Positions 37,601-52,600 of a stretch of 64,000 nucleotides of DNA are shown one piece after another. Each line of letters begins with the position of its first letter. Positions within the stretch are counted from its first letter, which is position 1. The position numbers were made by a program, and so were the translations under genes. The DNA comes from Henricia sp. BOLD:AAB3569 (Eukaryota > Echinodermata > Asteroidea > Spinulosida > Echinasteridae): positions 98,340-162,339 of the forward strand of contig JBBELK010001422.1 in the NCBI GenBank assembly GCA_037783545.1, in the 5' to 3' direction. The notes below the pieces were generated by a model. The model ran no database searches, had not been told where the DNA came from, and worked only from the letters and a program-made list of their open reading frames with translations.

Positions 37601-40600
37601 TTGTGCGTATTCATCCTTTGCTTCTTGTTATTTTACTGGACTTGTCACAGACTTGTGGTTTTATTGGCTCTGGACTTGTGATAGACTCGACTACAACCCT
37701 GGTATGGAGAGAATTTGGTGCGAATATTTTTTTTCAGTTCGTCGAAACAACAAATTCCTTCAGTGCTGCATTTTTGTGAGTCGACAGTACACGCGACACA
37801 ATATTTGCGTGTAACATGTGAAAAAGGTTCAGTGCATAAGGCCTAAGGATGTAGAATTCTCACCTCTTCCCTGAAATAAACTGTTGCTCGATGTGCATAG
37901 AGCTTAGCAGAAGGCTTAATTGATATGGCTTTGGTCATATCTGACATGGCTTCTTTATGCATCCCAAGAGCAGAGTAGACCTGCATGGGGATTGAAAAAA
38001 AAAACAGATTAAACTGTGTAGGCTGATGCTTGTTGTAATTGGTACAGTATGTGATTTGGAGGTACATCTAAGAGGCAGAAAAGAGATTCCTGAGAAAATT
38101 ATCACTGGATGACGACATTTTTGCATTGAATATGTCGTCGTCCTGCAATAAATTATGTCAATATATCAACAAGTTTGATGGCCAAGACAGGAAAAGCGAG
38201 CGAGGGTATGGCAAAGGGGCACGAAAAGGCACAAAGATTGGTGACATGTGACTAGTGCAACTAGTGCAACCAGTGCGCGCTACGCACTGACTATGCGTTA
38301 ACACTTGAAACAGACGAATCAAACGGGATTTTACCCACTCGAAATGACTTCTTATGCTTGCGTTTCGTGTTTAACTGTACAAAGCAATTCTCGTGCCAAA
38401 TCAGATCCGACATTTTGAGGCCGGCGCAGGCGCCCACCGTACCGACATGCATGACTCAGTACCGACATGACTTCATAATCGATATCTACATGTACACGCA
38501 ACATGCCAAAGCCACAGAGTTACCACGCAGTACGCATCTGCACGATGTGCTGATAATTGTTGATTGATCGGAACGGTTTGATTGCAAACGCCCTATAGCG
38601 GTGTGGCATACATTTGCAATGTGAAAATGGCGTATCGGGACATAATTTTTCGCACAACATTGTGAAAAGCATTTTGACGGAAATCAATATGCTCTCTTAA
38701 AGAAACACAGCGATACGGTGCATTGAATATATTGGTTGCATAATGTATTGTTTGTACTGGGCATAAAATGCTGTAAAATGTTACTAAACATAGTTTTCAA
38801 CAGGTGTACATGTACATGTACATGTACTCTAACTTTTGGCCGGTACTGTATCTCTTTTTGTTCTTGAATTTGATGTACATGTACATGTATCCTTGCTCAT
38901 GGTAAACCTACACAGAGCACATATCCTTATTTGACCCTTCAAAGGAATTGTCCCTGACGCAGTGGCTAATACGCCACCAAAAGACAGTGGGTAGCTTGTG
39001 CAGTACAATCTGACAAAGTCTTGCCTTAATTGTGCTATTTTTTCACTTTTGTGAAAATGTCTCAAACAAATGTTACTGTGCAAGTGGATTTAAAGGAAGA
39101 AAAAAAACTTTACAGAAGGTTGCTTATTTCTAAAAAATTTGGCCAGCAAAGCGAGGACTCGCGAGGACGTGAGTCAGGTCACAGCAACTTTTTCATACTT
39201 CACGGCGTGTTGGAGTTGGGAAACAAGCGTCCAATCCTGATGGACGACGTCATTTTGCCAGACAATTTTAAATATGGTGCAGCACATAGCCGCAACCGCT
39301 TCAAATTTCATCATCAAAAATAACCGTGTTGCCGACGTTGAAACAAATGCCCCAGATTCCTATCAGGGTTTATGGATTGGGCAATACACAGGAAGCACTT
39401 GCTATTAAATGTGACGATAATAAGTGTTTTCTCTGCCTTTATATAGGCAATTGTATAAGGTTTTGTGAAATCAGCTGCTAACTGAAATATTCACCTCTGC
39501 TCGTCTCTCCCAACCCTCCTCAGCATTGGGAACCAGCTCAATTGCCTTGGTGAAATCCTGCAGGGCCAGCTCTGCATTAACGGGAAACTGTAAGAAAATA
39601 ATTAAAGGCTACCATCATTCAGACAGCATTTGAAAGCAGTAATAAGCAGTAATATGCCAACTGGCTGGGGCCAATTAGTTACAGGTCAGGTCCCAAGTGG
39701 GCAATGTGTGAGTGTATACAGTTGTGCTCAAAATTATTCATACCATTGTAATTTTTAAATCATGTTAATAAATGAGTAAGTTTTGTCTGGCTTACTTATG
39801 ATAAGTATGTGACAAACAACTGAAAGAATAACAACAAGTGACATTTTCTGTAATATATTATTTTGGGGATATTTTATTGACATATTTCCAAAAAAGGTCA
39901 TGTCCATAATTATTCATACCCTTAATAAAGTCACTCTTAATAATCAATAGAAAAGCCTTTGTTTTTTATCACAGCCTCCGAACGGTTCCTGTATCGGCTT
40001 ACAAGGCTTTGGCATGTTTCCACCGGGATTTTCGTCCACTCCTTCGCAAAAGTCTCAAGGTCGTTGAGGTTGGAAGGCTTCCTTGCCATCACCCGAGTCT
40101 TGAGGTCCCTCCATAGATTCTCGATCGGGTTGAGATCCGGGCTTTGGCTCGGCCACTCCAGAATTTCCACATGGTTGTCCTTGATACTTGGCAGTATGTT
40201 TGGGATCGTTGTCCTGCTGGTAGGTCCAATGCTGACCAAGCTAGAGGACTGCTTGATGTTTTCATCAATGATCCTAATGTACTGCTACTTTTTCATGATC
40301 CAAAAACTTTGACGAGATTCCTAGTCCCATTTACCGATAAGCATCCCCAAAGCATGATGCTACCACCTCCATGCTTGACAGTTGGGACCGTGTTCTTTAG
40401 ATTGTACGCTTCCCCTTTCTTTCGCCAGACATAAGCAACATCCATGTGCCCGAAAAGCTCCATTTTTGTCTCGTCTGACCACAGAATCGATGACCAGAAG
40501 CTTGGATCCTGTCCAGGTGTTTCTTTAGCGAAGGCCAGACAAGCTTTCCAATGTCTCTGCTTTAGGAGTGGCGTCTTTCTAGGTCGGCGGCCACGGAGAC

Positions 40601-43600
40601 CTCCCTGATGCAATGTGCGCTGAAATGTCTGCCTGGATATCTTGGTCCCAGACTCGCCAAGGCTGTTTAGGAGACTCTTCATGGTGATGCGGGGATTGTT
40701 CCTGGCTTCTCGGCGCACTTTTCTTGCCAGATGAGGTGACACTTCGACTTACGACCACGCCCTTTAGGGTTTCTCACTGTATGGAACTCCTTGTACTTCC
40801 TAATTATGCTCTGATCGGTGGAAACTGGCACTTTAAACTGCTTCGAAAGGGCCTTGTAGCCTTTCCCTTCTTTGTGGCCATTGACAATAGCCATGCGCGC
40901 AAGTCCAGAAACTGAGAATGAAGGCATCAACTTACCTCACTTTATAGCCAACATGTACAAGCTGAGCCAAAAACCATGTGGTCTTGTGCAAGGCAACTAA
41001 CTGTCCTACATGTAGGATACAGTGAAAGTTCCTTCACAATAGTTTTTGGGAGTGAGGAATTTGAAAAATGTTAGATTTGTCAAAGAGTATGAATAATTTT
41101 AAGCACAATATATAAAACAAATTGTGCATAAAAAATGTAGTAAACCTACATGTATGTACATGTAAACAGAAATATGTGCATTTAGGCAATCTATTTTACA
41201 GAGTCTGCTCATTTTAAGTAGCCAGTCGGGCCATCTGGGGAGGCTTTTCAGCTGGACCAAGAGATGTTTTGAACTGTCATGACCATTGTTGAATCGAACA
41301 CTGTAAATTCGCAGAAAGTTGAACCTAGTTTCAACTTGCGAATGTTCGTGAAGTATGAATCGGCTTTTATAGTCACAACGTACCCTAACACCCTTCTTTG
41401 CGTATGCAGCACCTCGAGTATGATATGCTCCAACCAAGCTTGGATGTGCTTTCACAACCTCATTAAGATGAGTGATGGCATCATCATGGTGACCAGTATT
41501 CAAGAGCACAACACCATAGGCTGAAGAAATGAGACAAGTGCGTCGGGTTAAGAAGCACTCTTTAAACAATTGGCTAAGCATTTGAAAAATGGACTCAAGT
41601 CCCTATACATGTATGTTTTTACATGACTCGACTTGGAGGAAAAACATTTGGACTTGTGACTTGTTGGCATTAAGACATTTTGCTCAAATAAAAGCCCTAT
41701 ATGGGACCACTCTCTCCCTCATTGCAGAAAGAGTGCAACAGAGTTCTCGACAGCACATCCCTCCGAGCTTACATGTATGGTATGTTATTACTCATCAGAT
41801 ATGCCTGGTTACAAATACATATTACTGTAACACAAAAATAGGAAGTTTTGGAAACATTTTGATTGAGTCTTATTCTCTTGTGAGCAGTGTACTGTATTTC
41901 TGACATGTTCATAAGGAATACATTATACTAAATAAAGCTCTTGGCAACCACCCAAATTCTGTTTGACTCAGCAGAGAGAAACTTTAGATTAAATGACTCT
42001 GCACCATCCAGCCACATGTTATCAACATCCAGGAGGAGGTTAATGATTATTTTCCATATTTTTACCCTCCCTCTTCTGTCTGCATGTTATCACTTTATTC
42101 CCCAGGCCATTTCTGTCCTCCCATTTATCCAGATTTGTAGTCTGAGCCCCAGTCCAAGTCATGAGTCCCTTGCCTTGAGTCCGAGTCACTTCATCAAATT
42201 AATGAAACTGAATTATTTACATGTACATGTAGTTTCGTTCACACAATCGTTTGTGTGCACACACACACATGTACATAATTTTGTAGTTATAATCTTTTAG
42301 AAAAGATACATGTATCACCTCCGGAAGCTTCAAAGAATCATTGTATCGGACAGTTGGAACCACTTTCATCTTCCATTGCAGCATAAAAGGGTTGCACCAT
42401 TGCCAACAAACTGGCAATTTTTACTAATTTCTGGACGAAACACTATAAACATAATTTAAAGGCAGTATACATCATTGGTAATCTCGAAAATTAGAAATGT
42501 TCACAGATTTACGCCTAACCTACACAATATAAACATGATGACCGTAGAAAACTTTCACTGAAATGGTTTTGTCTGAAGTGCTATATTCTTTAAGAAATGA
42601 GTAAGACAATAAGTTTTCGTCTCATGAGACGAAAATTCAATTCGCCCCAAAACCATTTCGCCCAAGTGCCATTTCGTTCCAAACGACTTCGCCCAAGTGC
42701 CATTTCGCCCCAAATTACTTCGTCCAAACACTACATCGCCCAAATGCCACTTTGCCCCAAAACCACTTCGTGCACAGGCCGTGGTTCAGGGCGAAATGGT
42801 TCAGGGCGAAGTGGTTTTTGGGGCGAAATGACTGCAAACCCTTTTTTGACTGTTTTCTCAAAAGTTAGACGAAGTACGGAGCTGGTTTTTGTTCAGGTTG
42901 GTTTTAATCATGCATATCTTCAATCACACAGGGGTATACAACTATTGGTAACAGTTTACCAATCATGTATACTATCTTTAATTCACCCAAGTGTTAAAGA
43001 TTTAGATCCTAACATTCCCAATAAAAAAACAAAAATATCTGGAATGCAACCTTTTTATATGGTGCTTAACCAAATATAGAAAAGAAACAACCAAACATAG
43101 GATGAGAGATATGGGCCTCATTGGGATTCAACACAAGAGACCCCTGACTCTCCGGGCAGATGTTCTACCGGCTGAGCTACAAGTACATTGCTCACCTGCA
43201 CATGCAATACTAACATGACTAAGAGAAAAATTGAGTTCACAGAGGAAACCTGAGGAGTACATGTACCGGTATGTGCCTCATAGCTCAGCTGGTAGAGCAT
43301 CTGCTCATCACATTCGAGGTCTCATGCAGTTTGAATCCCCATAAGGCCGATATGATTTTACTCTCATTCCATGTTAAGCACTGGAATAAATCATAACTTA
43401 CCCAACTTGTGATCTACTTTCCGGTTGCCTGTGGCAAATGGGACAAGTCCTTTTTCTACCATTGCAAGGGAGTATGTCTAGGGGATCAAAAACAATTTTT
43501 TTAAAAGGTCTATGTAGTAATTTTTGTTTTGTTTTTTCTTTCTTGTATTTTGATGTGTGATCTCTTTTGAAATTTGATGACATCGAGGTTTGTTTACATG

Positions 43601-46600
43601 TACACATGTGCTTGCCTATGGTTTGATGATCCTGTTAATACACAGAAAGCCTAGACTTTTAATTAAAGTGTGTATATGAATCCTACATGTACAAAAGGTA
43701 GGCCATATGTATCCGAGTCCGTTTTCAATACTGGAAAGACATTTTAACCGGGATCTCTACATTGGTTTTTGTCTTCTCTGAAATTAAAGACAGACAAGAT
43801 TTCTTCAGCCTAAGAATGGCAACAAATAGTGTAATGCGTGTACATGTATAACAAGGACACATTATAATTAAAGACATTTTTTGGTGTCCTTATTACGTAC
43901 ATACTGTACATAGGAAATTTGTAAGCAGGGTTTTCAAGAAGGCATGTTATTGCACTTTCTGCATGTTCTGTTGCTACATTGTATTCAAGGATTTTAAGGC
44001 GTTTGCCCTTAACTTTTTTCCTAACTGGCCAACAGGGCCAGTTGGCTTAAATATTCCCTGGCCCGTCGGCATTTCAAGTGGCCCGCCCGGTTACCGTTAA
44101 CATTTCTGGTTGTTCTTTTTACACACAGTCGACCTTTAAAGTTTGCAATAACCACATTTGAGTAAATAAATTAGGAAAATTTGGTAGTCATAAGGTTCTC
44201 CCCATTAAAAGTTTGAAAATGTGTGGTACATTTTAGAGCTTTCTGGTGAAGTTTAGAGCTATTCTGGAGTCTTGAAAGGCTCTTTTGTTATAAATTTCCA
44301 AGGATGCATGTTTTTGTGCACATTAATCCCTTCGCAAATGGGAACTGCATACATGTGTATGCAGTTCTAAGTGAGTGTACTCTTGGGGGCAGTTATACAG
44401 AATTAGCCCATAGTACTACCAGGGCAGAGCTGGTCTCTAACTTGTTGGCTTGGGGTCAAGTCAGTTTTTGGTTTTTGACCTGCGACTGACTCTGGAGAAA
44501 ATGACTTGTGACAAGACTTGGGAAATATGATTGATTTACGACTTGAAATAAAAACTAGTCAACAAGTCTCCAGCCCCAGATAGAGACATACATAAAAGTG
44601 CAGTCTTTTGCTCCAGGGGAATAAATTGAAAACAGGTCGGCCAAGGACCGTATTGAAAGCGGTATTATGGCTGTGGGAGTTTTTTACGAAAGAAACTGTT
44701 GTAGGACATGGGTCTGTTTTATTGCAACTGGACAGCCGGACCATTTGGGGAGGCTTTCCAGCTGGCCCGAGACGATTTCAACTTTCATTTGGCCAATGGA
44801 CCAGTGCTAATTCGAACACTGAATTTAGGTATTATCTCCTTCTACCTGAAGATATTGTAAGGAAAATACAGTCAGTGTGGAACTAGCTGCGTAGTGCCCC
44901 CGCACGCTGCTATGCAAATTACTTGGGCGCGCAATCATGGCGTGTGCTGTCTAGATAGGAAGTGGCGAATTGGGTGAGCGACAGCTCCACACCGGTTGAA
45001 ACTACACAAGAAACGCGAGTTGTACATGTAATTTCTCTTGAATAGAGTTAGAAAAGTAATAAACCCAATAAATAAAAGCTAATTGGTTTCCAACCTAAAA
45101 TTCTTTGTGAGTTGTATGCTGTGAACTTGGTTAACATCATGACCTGAAGGGCCTACTTGACTCTAGACAGAATATAATACATGTTTCAATTCCCGACGTG
45201 ATCTACCACCCAAAAAAAGGTCCCAGAACGCTCGGTTGACATTACAATATTTTTTATTTTGAGGGAAGATACATGTACATAGAATTGAAAAAAGATAAGA
45301 CCCTGGTAAAAATAGACTTATTTAGTTTTGCATGTTCTGCATGTTACTTGAAAAGGCACACACATAAAAATCTGTTTACACATGTACATGTAACGCAAAT
45401 AAAAGAAGATCCAACATGCACCAACAACCACAGACTCATTACCTCAACAATTTTTGGATCACTGCTTTCCTCAACCCAAGAGGCAGCCATCTGTGCACAA
45501 GCCCCAGGGACCATTCGTACATCACCCGATTCTGCAAATGGCATTCATAGAAAAACATGGGTTCATAATGGACTTTTGGAGACATGAAAACAAAATATGC
45601 ATCCGAGTTAATTGTACTAAAAGTTTTTTGCTGATGATTCATGCTTTTTTGTGTACATCTTTGTTGCTGAAACTCAATGCAACCAACAACACAACCCTTG
45701 CAAAAAAACTACATATACGGTACGTGTACATACATGTGTACATTCCGGTACCCTTCCTACAGTACAAGCTTTATTTGTGACTGATCGATTAGAAACAATT
45801 GAGCATGATCCAGTTCTGACTGCGAAATCAAGATACAAATGCCTTTTTTTATTCAACAACAAATGAAAACTAAAGTGAACATGTTAGTACACACACCCAG
45901 TTTATCACATGTTGAAATTGACTTTACAGTTTTATGCGGAGGTTGTTTTTATGCGTGAGGGACAAATAATCAATACAATTGACAAAAAAGGCAATTTTTA
46001 ACGTGCATTTACAACTATTTCTTGAAAATGTGATATGGCACAGTGTGCCCAGTCAAATTTATTCTGTTAATTTTTGTAATATGATTGGAAAATATGGAAA
46101 TTTCTTTAAAGGTTAAGGTATTATTTTGATTAATTTAGGAAATTTTGAAATCTGCATCCAGTGTTTACCAGTTTTAGATCACGCTCAATTTTAAATCCTA
46201 CAAGATCACTTCTTAAAATGGCCATTATTGGCACAGATCACCCATGACATTCATTTTAAATACCGGTATAAAATCACAAGCCCCGAATTGTTTGTACATG
46301 TCTGTTATCATTGGAAAGAAAAATGGAACGATTCATTCACATGAAATACTTTCATATGTATCACACCCTCTAGTGATGCACAATCTACATTGTACCACAA
46401 AGCACTGAACATTATCCAAAAGTTCACTGTATTCAACAACTTGTACAAAAAAAACACCTGCATGGCTGATATGTATCACACCCTCTAGTGATGCACAATC
46501 TACATTGTACCATGCACAAAGCACTGAACATTATCCAAAAGTTCACTATATTCAACAACTTGTACAAAAAAAACACCTGCATGGCTGATACGGTACATGT

Positions 46601-49600
46601 ACCGGTAGGGCTGTGCCAGTTTTTTGAATATTCGATAACTAAATATTTGAATAACAATTTTAGTAATATATTCAAATATTCGAAAAGTTCATGAGTGACA
46701 AGTTGCATAGTAAAACTAGAGAGGAAAAAAGTGTATTCTCTAAGTTGCTAAAGGGCACTTTCACACTAAAGGTTGCCTTGAATAGTGCCAAAACAGTACA
46801 AAATGAAGTTTCATATATACATGTAGTCACCCAACTTTTTAAAAGTACCGTATATACATGTACGTGGAGGATTACATACTGTATAAAAAAAAAAAAATGA
46901 CTATGAATTATATGCCAAATTAGTAAAAAAATGAATTTATTATACATGTACATTTTTATAGACTGTGCCTGTAAAGTGAAGGGCAGTTTGTACTTTGAGC
47001 CTTCTCAGCTCTGCCCGAATCCATCCCAGTTTAGCCCAGAGCCATCCCGACCCAGTTCCAAGTCATCCCATGGCTTCATGCAGGACCAGAGTGGCATTCA
47101 GACTGGGCTTCTGGGCTTCGGGCTGTGCCGGTGTGGCTTCAGATTGGGCTTTGGGGTCTTCGGGCTGGGCTAGGATGGCATTGGGCTGTGCTGGTTCGGG
47201 TGGCTTTGGGCTGTGACAGGGTGGTTTGAGGCTGTGCTGGGGTGGCTTCAGATTGGGCTTTGGGGTCTTCGGGCTGGGCTGGGAGTGGGAGTGCTTGTGA
47301 CTGGTGTTGTACTATTCTTGCTAAAAACAGAAGTTGACGTACAATTTTGACTATTAACCCATTTTTATAAAGCAGACAAATGTTTGATTAAGCGAATTTT
47401 TCGGCTAAACAGCTTTATGAAATTGTTACGAAACATGTTGTGTTTCTTAAATTATTCATACTGAAGTCTGCTTACCTGTCCATAGTTGACTGAACAATTG
47501 CATTCCTTTCGCGAGAATGGAATCACCCAAATAAACACAAAAAGCACCCCCTCTAGCCCATGTGGTCCAGCCCTATGACCCCAGGTCATGCCATGTGGCC
47601 CAACAATCATCCTCACTTTACGTTTGGCCCGACAACAAAGACGTACACATCTTGCTGTGGGGCGGGTACGGCGTGGGAGTCAACTGTGGACAGGTAAGCA
47701 GGCTTCAGTATAAATAATCTAAGAAACACAACATGTTTCGTAACAGATTATTACACTGAACTGCTTACCTTGTTCCATAGTTGACTGAACAATTGCATTC
47801 AACTTCCAGACTAGCACACTTAGTTGGAGGTCGGAGAAAGATGTCAACAATCAAGGGCTCCGGGCACGTCAGGGCCAGGACATGGCAAGGCGCAGACAGG
47901 TCAGACTCAAAAGCCCCTGGAGAGTACGAACGAAGGGAAGTCCAGGGAGACGCCACGTTATCGGTGGAAGGGGCTTGGATCGAACGATCCGATTCATCCG
48001 TCTCGATGGAGTCAGAGAATCCGGTACATATCCATCTGGTCGGCAACCACTAGGCGCCAGACGATGGGGGAATGTGTGAGCCAAACAGAAGGTCGGTTGG
48101 GTCCCGGACAGCAGCGGACTGACCGGGACTCTGACCGGGCACCAAGGCGATCCCCCGTTCCAGAGGGATAGTAAATTTCCAAGGAGGATAGCCGAGTGCG
48201 GGAAGGATGCAGACCTGTTCCAGACAAAAGCGTCTTGAACGGAGAACAGGGAGGCCTAGCCTTCGAAAAGTCTAGGCAACACCAACAGGATGTGGCCCTC
48301 GTGAGAACTTTTCCCGGAACGAGAGTACAGGCTTGGGGGCCTCAAACAGACATTCCTTCCAAGAGGCAGAAGCGAGAATCATCGCCGTAGATGTTCGAGC
48401 CTACCTCTAGAACCCTCTATGAACCGCCAGAATTAAGGGCCAGAAGAGCCATGTAGATGACTTAAGGCCCGAGACAAGGCGTTCAGAGAGGGATCCCGCA
48501 GAGCGGGAGCAACCTCTTCCGTCACACCACCGAAGTAGGGACCCAGGCGTCAGGAAATCGGCGAGGCCGGTAGACACTTCTCCCCAGTGGCAAAGGTGAC
48601 GAAGGCCCCTCAGGGAGGGCCTTCCTCCAGGCAAAGTTGTCGGGAAGAGGCCAAACAGTCAGGTTCATAGTCTCTACAGGCAGGATAGGAAGCAGTCCTC
48701 CTAAGCGCTTCAGGAGAAAAGAGCGGGTCGGAACCATGCAGGAACTCCCATAAAGGGAGTCGTCCTACGGCCTGAGAGAGTGTATACTGCATATTCTCCT
48801 GGGTCAGGGACCCTGGAGCAATACTCTGGAGCAACACGGAAGTGAATCCCATCCTGCTAACTGTAACGCCACCACTGGGACGTCCGATCAAACAAGGATG
48901 TTGCCTCCAGCCACCGTCGCTTCGAACTTAGGAGTGGGGCCGTCCGACCGCTCGTAGTTTGAGGAGGTTGGAGTATGAGCAAGCTTTCCCTGGGAGCAGG
49001 TCCCGAATATTCGTGCGCCTAACAGGCAGTCTTCCCAGTCTGACTAGATGCGTTCGAACGAATGGATCCGTGTGGGGGAGGCAGTCCCCGTGTCAGGTAG
49101 AATGGGAGTTCCACGAGGCGAGCTCATACTTATCAGGGCCATCGTTGGGACTGATTAAGAGTCTGGGTGTCTGCTGTAACGCTTCAACCGGAGACATCCC
49201 TGTGAAAAGCGGACATATGGCGAGAACGTTATCCTAAACTCGCCATAAGATCCAGCAGGCAGAGCCAGGGGCGGACAGGGCCGTCTTGCGCCGCCGATTA
49301 GCGGTGAGCGTGGGTCCTAAGGGATCCATATCCGATGGTCGGGCACCCAGGCACACCAGGACCTGGCAGGGAGCCATGAGGAATTTTTGGGACGGACCAG
49401 AGATCCCAACCTTAACCGCCACGCCAGCTCCGACATGGAGCTAGCAGGCGTGCCGCACGTCGAACCGGAGCGGACACGCTCTGTTCCTCCCCCGGTGTGC
49501 TGAGGAAAGGCAAGCTTTCCTGGAAAATGCCTGTGAGGGCTGTTGCCCATGAGGGCTAACCCTGCCCGCCATGTCAGCTCCGACGTGGAGCTATCAGGCG

Positions 49601-52600
49601 GGCTGCACACCGGAGGCGCGTAACCGCGGAGGGGACCAGAGTCTCGCCTGGAACCCGGAGAGGTCACGTCTTGCCGTGCCCACGTCTTGCCGTGCCCACA
49701 GCAGCACCCAACAGTCCCAAGGACACAACATCCCCGGCGTGCTGAGGAAAGGCAAGCTTTCCTGGGAATTGCCCCGAGGGGCTGGCCCCGCCCGCCACGC
49801 CAGCTCCGCTATGGAGCTAGCAGGCGGACCGCACGCCGGCAGCGCGTAACCGCAGTAAGGATCCGAGCCTAGCCCGAAACCCTAAGCGGTCCGCGAGCCA
49901 GCCGTTTGCGCGGTGCGTGGGGGGTCCCACAGCCGAATACTCGGCTGCAAGGGGAACCCGGGACTTATCGTCGGTGAGTCCACCGAGGAAGTCTGCACCG
50001 CGAGCCAGCTTCCTGGCGTGCTGTGGAAAGGCAAGCTTTCCTGGGGTTCGTCTCAGAAGACGGACCCTGCCCGCCGCGCTAGCTCCAACGTGGAGCTAGT
50101 AGGAGCGGTCACGTCTTGCCGGCCCAGAAAACTCGGTGAAACCCCTTGGGAAACACCGAGCTGAGCTCCCTCGACCAGTGACAGCGGTCCCCCCTGGGGT
50201 CGACGGCCGGAGGTGTAGCGTGAGCGTAAGTGGACAGATCACCTCCGTCCTCCTCGCAGGCTGTACACCGCGAGTCCCTCGCTTGAATCGGCCTCACCGA
50301 TCCAGCAGGTGTCTCGCCTTTCGTGCTCAAGCGATACCAGCAAGCATCGCGGGCACGAGGACCGGAAGCCCTGCTAGGGTTAGAAACGGTTTAGTAGCCC
50401 TCTCGGCCAACATCCCCATCAGAAACCCACAATTTTTCCTTCTCCGTCACCTAGTGCGCTCGCGACAGAGGCGCTATCACCACGAGCAGTTAACAATGGG
50501 AATTGGGCACTCATTTTAATACCACGACGCCTGTAAATCACACCCTGGTATTAAAATGCTACAGAATCTTCAAGTTCATCAGTCAGATGTTCTGAGGGCC
50601 ATCGACAATCTTAATGCTTCAAAACTACCTGGACTGGATGGAATTTCCCCCAAAATACTCAAACTTGCTGGGTTTTCAATTGTTCCAATTTTATACAGAA
50701 TATTTAATCTTAGTCTCTCTACAGGTACAGTTCCACACAGTTGGAAAATGGCAAATGTTGTTCCCCTCTTCAAAAACGGCAACATATCTCTCATTTCTAA
50801 CTACAGACCAATCTCTCTCACCTCTGTTCCCTGCAAAATGCTTGAAGGTTTAATTTCAAAGAAATTACTTGACCATTCATCTCTCTATAGCATCATCCCC
50901 GAATCACAGCATGGATTTCAACCTAATCGTTCTTGTATCACTCAATTAACCACTCTCTCTAATACATGGTCCCAGGTACTGGATGTTTCCAAACCACCTA
51001 GGATTGACGTCATCTTTCTTGACTGGTCAAAAGCATTTGACAGGTGTGACCATGCAATTCTTCTAAATAGGCTACACAGATATGGCATATGTGGAAATCA
51101 TCTCTCCTGGATCGGCAGCTTCCTCTTTAACAGACAACAACAGGTTCTCTTTTCAGGGACCAAATCTAACTGGGTACCGGTTACTTCGGGCGTACCTCAA
51201 GGCTCTGTTCTTGGCCCGGTACTCTTCAATTTATTTACAGCCGACCTCCCTAACCATGTCCAGTCGTCTCTACCGCAATATGCAGATGACACTGTTTTAT
51301 ATAGAATAATTAAATGTACAGATGATAGTGTTGTTTTACAGAATGATCTCAAATCAATTACCGGTACAAAGTGGTGTGCGGAAAACATATCTCGCTCTAG
51401 GAAACAATTTTTAACTCAATACTTTCTTTCTGACTCTGTCCATATACAGGTTATCACTTCCTACAATTACCTTGGTATCATCCTTTCTAATGACCTAACC
51501 TGGAACAAACATGTAAATATGATCCGTGCCAAATGCTCCAAATTGGCTGGTTTTATTCGCCGAACTGTTAAATCCCGAAATGCAGAAGTTCTTCTGAAAC
51601 TGTTTTCTTCCCTCTGTAGACCTGTTCTAGAATATGGATCACCAGTATGGCTTCCGCACCAGAAAAACCACATCCAGTGTCTTGAAGCTGTTCAACGTCG
51701 CTTCACAAAATCATGCCTTCCCTATAACATTGCTACTTCACTCTCCTATGAAGAACGCCTGAAGGAACTCAACTTTCCTCCTCTCTACAATAGACTTATT
51801 TATTTTAGTGTTTCTTTTGTGGTTAAATGTCTGTATAAACATAACAACATCCCTTCTTCTTTTCTCCCACAGCCAAACACTAGGAAAACAGACGTCTTGC
51901 TCTTCAAGCACCAATACAACCGTACTAACTGTGCAAAATTATCTTTGTTTAACTTCTTCCCCCGATTTTTAAACTCTCTTCCCTGTGATCTTCGAGATCT
52001 GTCTGGAACCCTCTTCTAAATGCTTCCTAAATGCCCTACGTGATTACCTTCTCAACCAAGACCCCATCTCACACTCTTTTTAGAATGTACCCATCCTGCA
52101 AATTCTTTCATTATCTCATAATAAAAAAAACAATAAAAAAAGATGACTTATCCAAGATTTATGATTTGTATTTATAATTTGCAATTACTATATTGACTTT
52201 TTTAAATTGTTTATAATTATAATAAATCCTGAGACAAACTTGTAAATTAGTTTTTAATTTGTGTAAAGACCATATACATGTACTTATATATTTATGTTTA
52301 ATTTTTTGTCATCCAATCAGTTTGGAGAGCCCCCTGACAGAAACTAGTTTCTTTTGGGCAATCCGGCGGGAGCTAATTGGATGTTGTTTTTGTTTGTTAA
52401 TTTGCAGTTTTGAGATTTTTTGTTTTGTTTGTTTGTTTTCCTTTATTATTTATTATGATCATTATCTGTCTGTAGTTATGTGACATTAAGTGTATATCCC
52501 GGAAAATGAAATAAATACTAAATACTAAAATACCATCGTTAACAACAATGGTCCGCGCACAATCTCCACCGTGAGTCGCTTATAGTGTATGCGGCTTATG

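Larger units (their letters stand above)
15179..37863 (-). other. TTC13: Giant intron 7 hosting the lectin array
   Basis: About 22.7 kb between exon 7 (37864) and exon 8 (15178). All lectin copies are transcribed antisense to the host gene. Repeats and gaps are listed separately. Confidence 0.88.
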
